The notes beneath the pieces are model-generated. The model saw only the letters and a program-made list of their open reading frames with translations, did no database searches and was not told where the DNA came from. From a virus, in the IMG/VR virus record IMGVR_UViG_3300021083_000075, positions 1 to 46,204 of that record: DNA of 46,204 nucleotides; one strand, 5' to 3'. Each line of letters opens with the position of its first letter. Positions within the stretch are counted from its first letter, which is position 1. A program made the position numbers and the translations under genes. Positions 38,856 through 46,176 of this stretch are shown piece after piece.

Positions 38856-39357
38856 CAAAATGGGGCGCTATCCAAAAGACCACCCTAGATCGGGTGGGTA
38901 CATAGTCATGTGGGCTTCTCAAACACTTAACTCTGAAAAGCTAAGACACCCTTTGATATTGGGGTGTTTGGTTAAGGTTGTTTGTGTGGCTCAATTGGTT
39001 GATTTCACTACTGGGCGTTTTGAGAAGGGCGGTATGCCTTTTTCAATGCAAACTATCGCTCACAGGGCCGGAATAACCGTAGAGCAATTTAATAACTTGA
39101 TCGGACTTGGCTTAGTCAAAACCGAGGTAGTTAATTCTGAGCCTGTTTATTCAATAAAATCGTGGAATGAACACCAAAACCCTAAAGATTCTGGAAGTGC
39201 GGAAAGATTCGCACTTAAAGAGCGGAAAGAACCGACTTTTTCTGATAAAAAAAGTGCGACTATCCAAGCATCATTCACCAAGCATCATTCATCAGATCAT
39301 CATGCAACAAGCAGTAAGTCGAAATATAATTCTAAAAGTCGAAAGGTAAGTGTATGA
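38848..39357 (+). CDS. putative replication-initiation/DNA-binding protein
   Basis: A 169-residue protein coupled to the loader. The first 110 residues resemble winged-helix replisome organisers: LRHPLILGCLVKVVCVAQL, PFSMQTIAHRAGITVEQFNN as a probable helix-turn-helix, then GLVKTEV. A flexible Ser/Lys/His-rich tail follows. Together with the loader it is the best candidate for origin recognition. ATGA overlap with the next gene. Confidence 0.6.
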   Translation: MDNKMGRYPKDHPRSGGYIVMWASQTLNSEKLRHPLILGCLVKVVCVAQLVDFTTGRFEKGGMPFSMQTIAHRAGITVEQFNNLIGLGLVKTEVVNSEPVYSIKSWNEHQNPKDSGSAERFALKERKEPTFSDKKSATIQASFTKHHSSDHHATSSKSKYNSKSRKVSV

Positions 39358-39707
39358 AAGATTTAAAATTCAGAGCGTGGCTTTTAAAAACTAACCGCAT
39401 GGTAAATGTAACCGGCCTTTGTTGGCAATCAAAGGGATTAGCGGTTGAGTGTTTGAGAGTCGGTTGGGAAGATATTGATTCTAAAATAGCTCAAGAGTTT
39501 TGGTGGAATGAAACCGAATGTATTCTTTTGCAAGGTACTGGGTTAATAGATTTTAACGGCAACGAAATCTTTGAGGGTGACATAGTGGAAAGATGGAATG
39601 ATTTTAATTACCGAGTTGTAATGAAAAGCCTTCGTGAAGTTTGGACGTTAGATAAATCGGCGAGAATCATTGGGAACATCTACGAGCAACCGGAGCTTGT
39701 GAAATGA
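39354..39707 (+). CDS. YopX family protein
   Basis: A 117-residue protein. KFRAWLLKTNRMVNV at the start and TGLIDFNGNEIFEGDIVE (62-79) are the hallmark of YopX proteins, small barrel-forming phage proteins of unknown function. IGNIYEQPEL at the C-terminus also matches. Coupled to neighbours by ATGA on both sides. Confidence 0.88.
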   Translation: MKDLKFRAWLLKTNRMVNVTGLCWQSKGLAVECLRVGWEDIDSKIAQEFWWNETECILLQGTGLIDFNGNEIFEGDIVERWNDFNYRVVMKSLREVWTLDKSARIIGNIYEQPELVK

Positions 39708-40039
39708 GTATGCAACGCAAGACCAAGTTTATAAATAAAGTCCTTCACTTCTACTGCACTGCTGGCGATCACTTTTGTGAAGAATCGGAGTTTTATAGAA
39801 ATAGAAAAACCAAGTTTAGAATCAGCTCAAACTGCAAGGCTTGTACTCAAGGATTATGCGCTACAAAGTATAAAGCTTCTCAATCTAAACGGTCTGAACG
39901 GTTCCATTTGAAACGGCAGACGGCTATGAAACGAGTCAAGGCGTTTGATTTGTGGCGTCAAAAGTTTTCGTTTTACGTCGGGTATTTACCATCTGGCGTT
40001 GGTTTTGAAAATCTCGTTGCGGAATTGATCGACCTATGA
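39704..40039 (+). CDS. small basic zinc-binding protein
   Basis: A 111-residue protein with FYCTAGDHFCEESEFY and SSNCKACTQGLC near the N-terminal half: a CxxC pair with extra Cys/His. The basic second half includes RFHLKRQTAMKRVKAFDLW. Resembles small phage zinc-finger proteins with nuclease-like neighbours, but no catalytic motif is seen. Confidence 0.6.
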   Translation: MSMQRKTKFINKVLHFYCTAGDHFCEESEFYRNRKTKFRISSNCKACTQGLCATKYKASQSKRSERFHLKRQTAMKRVKAFDLWRQKFSFYVGYLPSGVGFENLVAELIDL

Positions 40040-40218
40040 ACGATCAAGGTATAGACGTTTGCTGGCTATGCCTAAAAACCGACGCCTTGAAAACTGGATT
40101 CATCAACCACGATAAACGCTGGCATGAACTGTACGAGTCTTACAAAGGCGCTAAAGGTGACTATCAGTTGAGCGAGTTACCGCCTTTAGAATTTATTAGT
40201 TTGAGAAAGGTTATGTAA
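40036..40218 (+). CDS. small CxxC protein
   Basis: A 60-residue protein beginning MNDQGIDVCWLCLKTDALK, with CWLC (9-12) and NHDKRWHE as possible metal ligands. Coupled by ATGA upstream and TAATG downstream. Unrecognised. Confidence 0.55.
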   Translation: MNDQGIDVCWLCLKTDALKTGFINHDKRWHELYESYKGAKGDYQLSELPPLEFISLRKVM

Positions 40219-40289
40219 TGATTTGGTTTGAGTTAGTGGCTTTGGTGGTTTGGTCAATTTGGTGTTTGAGAATGTTTCTTAAAAAATAA
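40218..40289 (+). CDS. very small membrane peptide
   Basis: A 23-residue peptide starting in a TAATG overlap: a single hydrophobic stretch (WFELVALVVWSIWCL) and a basic end. Typical of phage membrane micropeptides; may be real because of the overlap. Confidence 0.4.
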   Translation: MIWFELVALVVWSIWCLRMFLKK

Positions 40290-40305
40290 GTTGTTAAGGA
40301 TTTTT

Positions 40306-41721
40306 ATGAGTTATGAAAAGTATCTCGAATCGAAAATGGATGCGCCGATTATGTCAGGGATGGAACCTATCGGCATTGGAATAAATCCTACGCTCTTTGA
40401 ATATCAACGAGATCTGACAACGTGGGCTTTGAGGCGTGGACGGGCGGCTATATTTGCGGATACGGGATTGGGTAAGACATTCATGCAGATTGAGTGGGCT
40501 AACCAAGTATCGTCAAAAGGGCGTGTGCTGATTCTTGCGCCTTTGGCTGTTGCCGAGCAGACGGTTTTAGAAGCCAAAAAGTTAAACGTAACGATAAAGT
40601 ATCGTCGGAAAGACGAAGGCGACCTAATCACAATCACGAATTATGAAATGCTACATGAGTTTGATGTGTCAAAATTCGTGGGCGTCGTTCTGGACGAAAG
40701 CTCGATTTTAAAATCCTACAGCGGAAAAATGAGGACGGCGCTAATCGAGACATTTCAGAAAACGCCTTTCCGTTTGGCTTGCACTGCGACGCCTAGCCCG
40801 AATGACTATACAGAGTTGGGCAATCACTCGGAGTTTTTGGGAATCAAAAGCAGATCTGAAATGCTGGCAGAATATTTCGTTCACGATATGGACAATACGC
40901 AAGACTGGAGACTTAAAGGCCATGCAATCGAACCATTCTGGAAGTGGGTTTCGTCGTGGGGCGCAATGCTCAAAAAACCTAGTGACCTTGGATATTCCGA
41001 TGACGGTTTTAAACTTCCTGCTTTGGAAATCGAGGAAAGAGTCATTCCATCTAATCACAAAGACTACTGGGCGGAAGGGTTCTTATTTGCGCCTGATGCT
41101 AAAACCTTGTCAGACCAAAGAGCAACAAGAAGAGCTACGATGTCAAAAAGATTGGAAATGGCTAAAGAGCTGGCGGTAGGTAAAGAACAGGTTTTAATTT
41201 GGTGCGAATTGAATGATGAAGGTGATGCGCTAGAAAAGCTGATTGATGATTCACTCCAAGTTAAGGGCGGTGACGATCTTGAAGAAAAGAGCGAAAGGCT
41301 ACTTGGTTTCGCTTCTAAAGATTTCAGAGTTTTAATAACTAAAGCTAAAATCGCAGGGTTTGGAATGAACTGGCAGAACTGCAATAAAATGATTTTCATG
41401 GGTGCTAGTCATTCTTATGAGCAAACCTATCAGGCTATCCGGCGGTGTTGGCGATTTGGACAAAAGAAGCCGGTTAAGGTTTATATAATTTGCTCAGAGA
41501 ATGAGACTTCAATCTTAACTAACTTGAAGCGTAAAGAGTCGGATGCAGAAAAGATGGGCGCTGAAATGACCGCTAGGGTTTGTGGGATTCTGTCGGCTGA
41601 AATCAAAGGCACTAAAAAAGAGTGGAATGAATACAATCCAAAAAAGAAGATGATAGTCCCTTCTTGGATTGGAGAGGAACTTGAGGAAGTCGCAAGCGGA
41701 ATATCAGAGGCGGTGGTATAA
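40306..41721 (+). CDS. SNF2/DEAD-like helicase
   Basis: A 471-residue superfamily 2 ATPase; ATG 40306 with AAGGA upstream. Motif I DTGLGKT (52-58), motif II LDESS (129-133, a DExx variant), motif III ACTATPSPND (158-167), and motif VI RRCWRFGQKKPVKVY near residue 385. It translocates on DNA. It is followed by a DNA methyltransferase, a pairing common in phages and reminiscent of restriction-system helicases. No nuclease domain is attached. Confidence 0.85.
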   Translation: MSYEKYLESKMDAPIMSGMEPIGIGINPTLFEYQRDLTTWALRRGRAAIFADTGLGKTFMQIEWANQVSSKGRVLILAPLAVAEQTVLEAKKLNVTIKYRRKDEGDLITITNYEMLHEFDVSKFVGVVLDESSILKSYSGKMRTALIETFQKTPFRLACTATPSPNDYTELGNHSEFLGIKSRSEMLAEYFVHDMDNTQDWRLKGHAIEPFWKWVSSWGAMLKKPSDLGYSDDGFKLPALEIEERVIPSNHKDYWAEGFLFAPDAKTLSDQRATRRATMSKRLEMAKELAVGKEQVLIWCELNDEGDALEKLIDDSLQVKGGDDLEEKSERLLGFASKDFRVLITKAKIAGFGMNWQNCNKMIFMGASHSYEQTYQAIRRCWRFGQKKPVKVYIICSENETSILTNLKRKESDAEKMGAEMTARVCGILSAEIKGTKKEWNEYNPKKKMIVPSWIGEELEEVASGISEAVV

Positions 41722-41728
41722 GGAAAAG

Positions 41729-41878
41729 ATGGCTAATGAACCGCAATGGTACGCTAAAAGATTAAAGAAGTCGGCGCATTGGATGAAAAATAAACCGGCG
41801 ATACGTCGGAAATACACTAAAAGGAATTCTTATAAAAGTATTAGATCAAGTGATTCAAGAGAAGTATGCAGTTTATAA
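41729..41878 (+). CDS. small basic protein between helicase and methyltransferase
   Basis: A 49-residue protein; ATG 41729 follows AAGGAAAAG. Very basic (YAKRLKKSAHWMKNKPAIRR). It overlaps the methyltransferase start by 29 bases. Possibly a real accessory gene, otherwise only a translated leader. Confidence 0.4.
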   Translation: MANEPQWYAKRLKKSAHWMKNKPAIRRKYTKRNSYKSIRSSDSREVCSL

Positions 41879-42704
41879 TTCGGATTGCGTAGACGTGGTT
41901 AAAGGACTGCCGGACGAGTCGATTCATTACACGATATTTTCGCCTCCGTTTGCCAGTCTTTATACTTACAGCGCCTCGGCTCGTGACATGGGGAACTGTG
42001 CGGGCGCAGACGACTTTGGAGAACATTTTAAGTTTTTAATCCCGGAACTATTTCGAGTTACTAAGCCAGGGCGCTTGCTTTCGTTTCATTGCATGCTCTT
42101 GCCGACGTCAAAACAGAACGACGGGTTTATAGGTATTCGTGATTTTAGAGGTGAATTGATTCGTGCCTTCGTAGACTGTGGATTTATTCATCATAGCGAA
42201 GTAGTTATTTGGAAAGACCCCGTAACCGCAATGCAACGGACTAAAGCGCTCGGGTTACTTCACAAGACTATCCGTAAAGATTCATCCATGAGTCGTCAAG
42301 GGATACCAGACTACTTGATCACGATGCGGAAACCAGGAATCAACACCGAGCCTATCGCTCATACGCCAGAAAACTTTCCAGTCTCACTTTGGCAACAATA
42401 CGCAAGCCCTGTTTGGATGGATATAAACCCGTCGGATACTTTGCAGTATCGTAGCGCTCGTGAGAATGAGGACGAAAAGCACATTTGCCCTTTACAACTT
42501 GAAGTGATTCGTAGAGCAATGAAACTTTGGACTAATAAAGGCGATACGGTTTTGAGTCCGTTCGCTGGTATAGGCTCAGAGGGTTACGTCGCTATACAAG
42601 ACGGGCGCAAGTTTATCGGCGCAGAACTCAAGGCGTCTTACTATGGTCAGATGGTTAAAAATCTAGAGTCGGTCGCTAATCTAAAACAAGAGGTAATGAT
42701 ATGA
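41850..42704 (+). CDS. DNA methyltransferase (N4/N6 beta-type)
   Basis: A 284-residue protein, GTG start. The catalytic motif is SPPF (31-34), in place of the usual SPPY/DPPY. The AdoMet-binding motif LSPFAGIGSEGYVAI comes late in the protein, giving the beta-class order catalytic motif before cofactor motif. It likely methylates cytosine N4 or adenine N6. The partner nuclease of a restriction system is absent, so protection of phage DNA or regulation is more likely. ATGA overlap with the next gene. Confidence 0.85.
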   Translation: MIQEKYAVYNSDCVDVVKGLPDESIHYTIFSPPFASLYTYSASARDMGNCAGADDFGEHFKFLIPELFRVTKPGRLLSFHCMLLPTSKQNDGFIGIRDFRGELIRAFVDCGFIHHSEVVIWKDPVTAMQRTKALGLLHKTIRKDSSMSRQGIPDYLITMRKPGINTEPIAHTPENFPVSLWQQYASPVWMDINPSDTLQYRSARENEDEKHICPLQLEVIRRAMKLWTNKGDTVLSPFAGIGSEGYVAIQDGRKFIGAELKASYYGQMVKNLESVANLKQEVMI

Positions 42705-42838
42705 ACCCGTTTGTAATCCTGTTGGTGATTTTAGACTTTGGTGCAGTGGCGTGGGAACTTTATCACGGCAATCCGATCAAAGCATGGTATTGGACAAGCG
42801 CCGCTTCGATAACGGGCTCGACGGTGTTTTTAAAATGA
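42701..42838 (+). CDS. small membrane protein
   Basis: A 45-residue protein with ATGA overlaps at both ends. A hydrophobic N-terminal span (PFVILLVILDFGAVAWELY) is followed by GNPIKAWYWTSAASIT. Overlaps strongly suggest it is translated. Confidence 0.6.
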   Translation: MNPFVILLVILDFGAVAWELYHGNPIKAWYWTSAASITGSTVFLK

Positions 42839-43317
42839 CAATCATGGGAATGAAAAAAGATATAAACGCACCACGCTATTTTATGAAACGAGTAGCCTTA
42901 AAGTTGAAAGGTAAAAAAATGCGCCGTATCGGACATACCAAGCGAGGACGTGAGCAAAGGGTATTCGATAACTACGTCAGGCCAGTCATAATCCAAGAGA
43001 CTAGCGAGGCGACTGGTATAGATGTTGAAATACTAGAGGGATACCATTGCGACCACATCAACGGCAGAAACGCTACCGGCTTTGAGCCATTAGGCGCAAT
43101 GTTTTCACCGTTGAATCTTCAAATGATTATGCCGTCTACTCACGCAATGAAAACCAACGCAGTGACTGGTGAAGCTCAACGTATGGACTGGCGAGATACG
43201 GCGACACAAGAGCGCATGGTAAACCTAACGGCTCGGATAGTCTTAAAGATCGGAGAAGTCCATGACCTAAACGACATAAAAAACGCCTTTAAGGATGAGC
43301 TGTATAAAAACAAATAG
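42835..43317 (+). CDS. HNH endonuclease-like protein
   Basis: A 160-residue protein; ATG 42835 lies in an ATGA overlap. CDHINGRN (D-H), then SPLNLQMIM (N) and THAMKTNA (H..K) give the HNH metal-binding order between about residues 73 and 112. The N-terminal part is basic and the C-terminal part helical. May be a homing or packaging-related nuclease. It is next to the methyltransferase but of uncertain partnership. Confidence 0.65.
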   Translation: MTIMGMKKDINAPRYFMKRVALKLKGKKMRRIGHTKRGREQRVFDNYVRPVIIQETSEATGIDVEILEGYHCDHINGRNATGFEPLGAMFSPLNLQMIMPSTHAMKTNAVTGEAQRMDWRDTATQERMVNLTARIVLKIGEVHDLNDIKNAFKDELYKNK

Positions 43318-43321
43318 ACGC

Positions 43322-43350
43322 TTGACAATAGTTTGGTAGTTAAGTAAAGT
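43322..43350 (+). promoter_or_regulatory. promoter TTGACA-N17-TAAAGT, predicted leaderless
   Basis: -35 at 43322-43327, spacer 17, -10 at 43345-43350. The expected transcription start coincides with the A of ATG 43357. Same CGCTTGACAATAG-type context as the 35226 promoter. Confidence 0.75.
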
Positions 43351-43356
43351 TAGCGT

Positions 43357-43548
43357 ATGGGAAACGCACAAAGAATTTATAACCTAATGGACGATGTAGT
43401 GGTTTGTATCCACGACTTTCCTCTTGAATCTGGTTATGAATGTCCTATCTGCTTTCACCAAAAATTAGTAGTTGAGGAAGAAACCTATGAGCAAGAAAAA
43501 CATCGTATCTGGGGAACGAGAATTAGTGTTGTACCAGACCTCTACTGA
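43357..43548 (+). CDS. small CxxC protein, probably from a leaderless mRNA
   Basis: A 63-residue protein with ECPICFH as a metal-site candidate, together with upstream His. No ribosome-binding sequence precedes the ATG, which fits the promoter placement. Its last 62 bases overlap the next gene in another frame. Unknown function. Confidence 0.55.
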   Translation: MGNAQRIYNLMDDVVVCIHDFPLESGYECPICFHQKLVVEEETYEQEKHRIWGTRISVVPDLY

Positions 43549-43783
43549 ATCGCCGGTTAAAAAGCTATTATTTGAGTGCCCTAAAGGCCATCTAGAAACT
43601 TTGCCGGTTTACGTTCATCCGGCTTGCTCGATGTGCAACTATCGCCGTTTGATGAAACCTCATGCCACTTGTGCTGATTGCGAAGGCCGTGGGCGTAAGT
43701 ACGAAGGCCCGTCGAGAAAGTGCATGGCGTGTGATGGAAAGGGAACTGTTGCGCCGGAATTCAGCAAGGAGGAATTACTATGA
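43487..43783 (+). CDS. zinc-binding protein with DnaJ-type CxxCxGxG repeats
   Basis: A 98-residue protein; ATG 43487 has GAGGAAG upstream. CPKGH and CSMC near the middle are followed by CADCEGRG (62-69) and CMACDGKG (79-86), the central zinc motif pair of DnaJ-like proteins. Without a J domain it is likely a small DNA- or protein-binding zinc module. ATGA overlap with the following gene. Confidence 0.72.
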   Translation: MSKKNIVSGERELVLYQTSTESPVKKLLFECPKGHLETLPVYVHPACSMCNYRRLMKPHATCADCEGRGRKYEGPSRKCMACDGKGTVAPEFSKEELL

Positions 43784-43938
43784 AGATTTATGTATATACT
43801 TGGCTAATTGCATTGGTTCTTAGCCTTGAAGTCTATCAAGTGGCTTTGTGCCCTAGTCCTTTTGGTTTCGGTGTTTGCGCTTTTATTTTTTGTATTTTTA
43901 TTTTACATTGCATTTTGGTTTTAAAGAGTTTGCCTTGA
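43780..43938 (+). CDS. small hydrophobic membrane protein
   Basis: A 52-residue protein in an ATGA overlap with GGAGGAATTACT upstream. Two hydrophobic spans (IYVYTWLIALVLSL; GVCAFIFCIFILHCILVL), Cys-rich. Membrane location likely. Confidence 0.6.
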   Translation: MKIYVYTWLIALVLSLEVYQVALCPSPFGFGVCAFIFCIFILHCILVLKSLP

Positions 43939-44324
43939 ACACGCCAGTAATGGAACACGAGGGAGGATGTAAGACCCGTCTTATCTACGAAGGCCAAGAC
44001 TACGCCGTTGAGCTTTGGCTACCAGAAGAGCAGACGTGGCGCTGGGCAGGAAACTACGACGCAACCGAAGGACTTCTATTCTGCAAGCGACAACCGAGAC
44101 ACCTTCACAAGATTTTAAACTCGTGGGGGATTTCAAGCTACATCGTGGACATGCTAACGGTTCAAGGATTAAAGAAGATCGTAGTATTTGTTGAAGGCAC
44201 TCGTGAGGTTTACGAGACGACGCTTGAGAACTTAAAAACTGAATGCGTTTTCAAGTATTGGAAAGAGCAGGGCTTTGACAGGCAGATGTTTTTAGCATTG
44301 CCGTTGTGGACTAAGAAGAAGTAA
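43935..44324 (+). CDS. hypothetical protein
   Basis: A 129-residue protein; TTG 43935 sits in a TTGA overlap with the previous stop, with ATG 43950 as the alternative start. Mixed strand-helix sequence: TRLIYEGQDYAVELWLPE, KIVVFVEGTREVYETTLENL, FDRQMFLALPLW. I do not recognise it. Confidence 0.6.
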   Translation: MNTPVMEHEGGCKTRLIYEGQDYAVELWLPEEQTWRWAGNYDATEGLLFCKRQPRHLHKILNSWGISSYIVDMLTVQGLKKIVVFVEGTREVYETTLENLKTECVFKYWKEQGFDRQMFLALPLWTKKK

Positions 44325-44360
44325 GACTTTAACCGCCGTTATAGGCTTAAGGGGTGAGTG

Positions 44361-44456
44361 ATGGAAGTTGGAATGGTGTGGTTTAGTGGTTTTTTTGTTG
44401 GGATGGGTATTGGAATGTTTATTGTTTCTCAGATTTGGGAACACATAGAAAAGTAA
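44361..44456 (+). CDS. very small membrane protein
   Basis: A 31-residue protein after AAGGGGTGAGTG. One Gly/Phe/Met-rich span (VWFSGFFVGMGIGMFIVSQI) and a short charged end. A plausible phage micropeptide. Confidence 0.55.
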   Translation: MEVGMVWFSGFFVGMGIGMFIVSQIWEHIEK

Positions 44457-44495
44457 GACTTTAAATCGCATTACAGTTTGGCCTTGGAGGGCAAG

Positions 44496-44855
44496 ATGAA
44501 TTCAGACTTAACGGGAGCCACAAAGGAAGTAATTGAGGCATTAAAGCCATTAGAAGAAAAGCTGGGCCAATCCGCTCAAGCTGTTTACGCTATGTCTGTT
44601 AAAGATGCGGTTATTACTGGCAAGATTGAATTGGCCGCTTGTACGGTTTTGGGGGTGTTCGTATTACTTGGTGTTTTTATTTTAATCATGGCTACGGTCA
44701 CTAAAGATTCTGATATGGTTGGGCCAGCGGTTGCTTTAATTTTCGTTTGTGGTTTGTTTTTGTTCGTAGTTGGTGCTGATTCAGCCCACAACATTTACAA
44801 CCCTGAATATATGGGAATTAAAGACTTGTTGGACCAAATACAGAAGTCTAAGTAG
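44496..44855 (+). CDS. two-span membrane protein
   Basis: A 119-residue protein; ATG 44496 follows GGAGGGCAAG, while an upstream in-frame TTG overlaps that site. An N-terminal soluble helix (KEVIEALKPLEEKLGQSAQA) is followed by spans at about 45-67 and 75-93, then a soluble tail. Holin-like in outline but expressed with early genes. Confidence 0.6.
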   Translation: MNSDLTGATKEVIEALKPLEEKLGQSAQAVYAMSVKDAVITGKIELAACTVLGVFVLLGVFILIMATVTKDSDMVGPAVALIFVCGLFLFVVGADSAHNIYNPEYMGIKDLLDQIQKSK

Positions 44856-44887
44856 CGCTGTAAGAGCATTTATTGATTGGGGGCAAA

Positions 44888-45292
44888 ATGAAAGAAGTGA
44901 TTACGGATGAGAAGATCACGGAAAAAACTAGAGTTGGCGAAGTTTGTTCAGATTCTTGTATTCCAGAACGGCACTATCATTTAAACCACATTGGTGTGGG
45001 AACCGAGGATATAGACGAACCCTACCGCACCCTACTCTTAGAAGCGGAAGCCAATAAGGCTGAATTGGAGATGTTAAGAGAAGATATAAAGTTTAGAGAT
45101 ATTGATTGTGGCTGTAATGCTCGAATCACAGAGCTACGGGATAAGCTGAAAGTGGCAGAAGAGGCGCTAATCGCTTTAAAACGGGCTGACGATGAGACTA
45201 ATACAATCGAAGACTATGTTGAGTTTCAAAACCGAAGAATGTGTGCTTTCGAGGTATGTGATATAGCCCTCAAGAAGCTCAAGGCTGAGTAA
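44888..45292 (+). CDS. coiled-coil protein
   Basis: A 134-residue protein; ATG 44888 with GGGGGC upstream. It begins MKEVITDEKITEK, a segment whose 17 bases recur in the gene at 45630, and continues into a charged coiled coil (EADIDCG region: CGCNARITELRDKLKVAEEA). Function unknown. Confidence 0.6.
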   Translation: MKEVITDEKITEKTRVGEVCSDSCIPERHYHLNHIGVGTEDIDEPYRTLLLEAEANKAELEMLREDIKFRDIDCGCNARITELRDKLKVAEEALIALKRADDETNTIEDYVEFQNRRMCAFEVCDIALKKLKAE

Positions 45293-45383
45293 TCAAGAAC
45301 GACTATTGTGAAGCGACCCTTAGCGGTGACGAACAATCAAAGGATAACGCACTAACAACCGACTAAGACTTTAAGGGAGATTA

Positions 45384-45399
45384 CACGCTTATGAGCGTG
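45384..45399 (+). other. perfect 6-bp hairpin in a recurring-element copy
   Basis: CACGCT (45384-45389), loop TATG, AGCGTG (45394-45399). The left arm is part of a TTACACGCTTA element that here has no functioning ribosome-binding site. Bases 45293-45455 hold no convincing gene. Confidence 0.45.
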
Positions 45400-45455
45400 A
45401 ACGTGACGAAAGATAATCAATAAGGCTTATTATTAGTTAAGGAGGTCACAAGTTA

Positions 45456-45599
45456 ATGTTTAATCGACAGTTAAAAGAACTAATGGGGCAAAGCAATATA
45501 TTGACCGAGGTCGAGACTCTGATTGAACAAGCCTTTGAGCTTGGCAAAGCAGAAGGGTATGAAGATGGAATTGCGGACGGTTCAAAAGATAATCAGTAA
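45456..45599 (+). CDS. small acidic protein
   Basis: A 47-residue protein with AAGGAGG upstream. Helical (QLKELMGQSNILTEVETLIE) and acidic, ending DGSKDNQ. Unrecognised. Confidence 0.55.
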   Translation: MFNRQLKELMGQSNILTEVETLIEQAFELGKAEGYEDGIADGSKDNQ

Positions 45600-45629
45600 T
45601 TAGAATTATGTGTTACGAGAGGTTAGGTC

Positions 45630-46109
45630 ATGTTAGACGAACGAATCTGTAAGTGCGGTAAAGTCGAAAAAGCTAGACAACACCATGCAGAAATTACTCG
45701 TGGTTATCATGCTTTTGAACCAGCCAGCCAAGAGAGCGCCAAGTGTGGCTTTCAATGGGACAACGGATACGCTTGGGGAAAAGTTTGCGGTCAATTAAAA
45801 GGCGGTTATTCTCATCGAGAGGGTGGAGACCATGAGTTTCTACCCGCCCCAATGACCGAGCCAAAAGAAGTGATTACGGAAGGCCCGTATAAAGATTTGA
45901 ATGTCCCTAGCGGTTACGGATTGACTGGCCCAAATGCTGAATTTATTTCAATTCACCACGGCAGTTTTGAGCTTAGGGAAATCCAAGATGATTGTGCAAG
46001 CACCGCTAAAAACTTGAATGTGGCTTGGCACTCACGAGACGCCGAAGTAGCCGAGCTAACAGATGAAATTAGACGGCTGAGGATGAGATTGGAAACAGTT
46101 GGTAAGTGA
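45630..46109 (+). CDS. Cys/His-rich protein with C-terminal coiled coil
   Basis: A 159-residue protein, GAGAGGTTAGG upstream. The N-terminal half has CKCG (8-11), HH and a KCGFQWDN...KVCGQ arrangement suggesting one or two zinc sites. It shares KEVITE (with 44888) mid-protein and ends in a coiled coil whose last 14 codons are nearly identical to those at bases 1-44. It seems to be a mosaic of modules shared with neighbouring small genes. Confidence 0.65.
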   Translation: MLDERICKCGKVEKARQHHAEITRGYHAFEPASQESAKCGFQWDNGYAWGKVCGQLKGGYSHREGGDHEFLPAPMTEPKEVITEGPYKDLNVPSGYGLTGPNAEFISIHHGSFELREIQDDCASTAKNLNVAWHSRDAEVAELTDEIRRLRMRLETVGK

Positions 46110-46125
46110 ACGTTTAATGGTCATT
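46066..46125 (+). repeat. 60-base repeat, copy 2
   Basis: Matches 1-60 at 59 of 60 positions. Covers the coding end of the preceding gene and 16 bases beyond its stop codon. Confidence 0.9.
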
Positions 46126-46176
46126 GTTGACTTAGTTTGAAAGGATTGAGGATTGATCTAATGATAGGGAGGGGTT

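Noticed and set aside
39167-39349. 60-residue plus-strand frame
   Set aside because: Lies inside the replication-initiation-like gene in another frame without a ribosome-binding site.
46127-46170. Promoter from TTGACT before the last partial gene
   Set aside because: No -10 sequence at 16-18 bases; the TTGACT belongs to the recurring pre-gene element.
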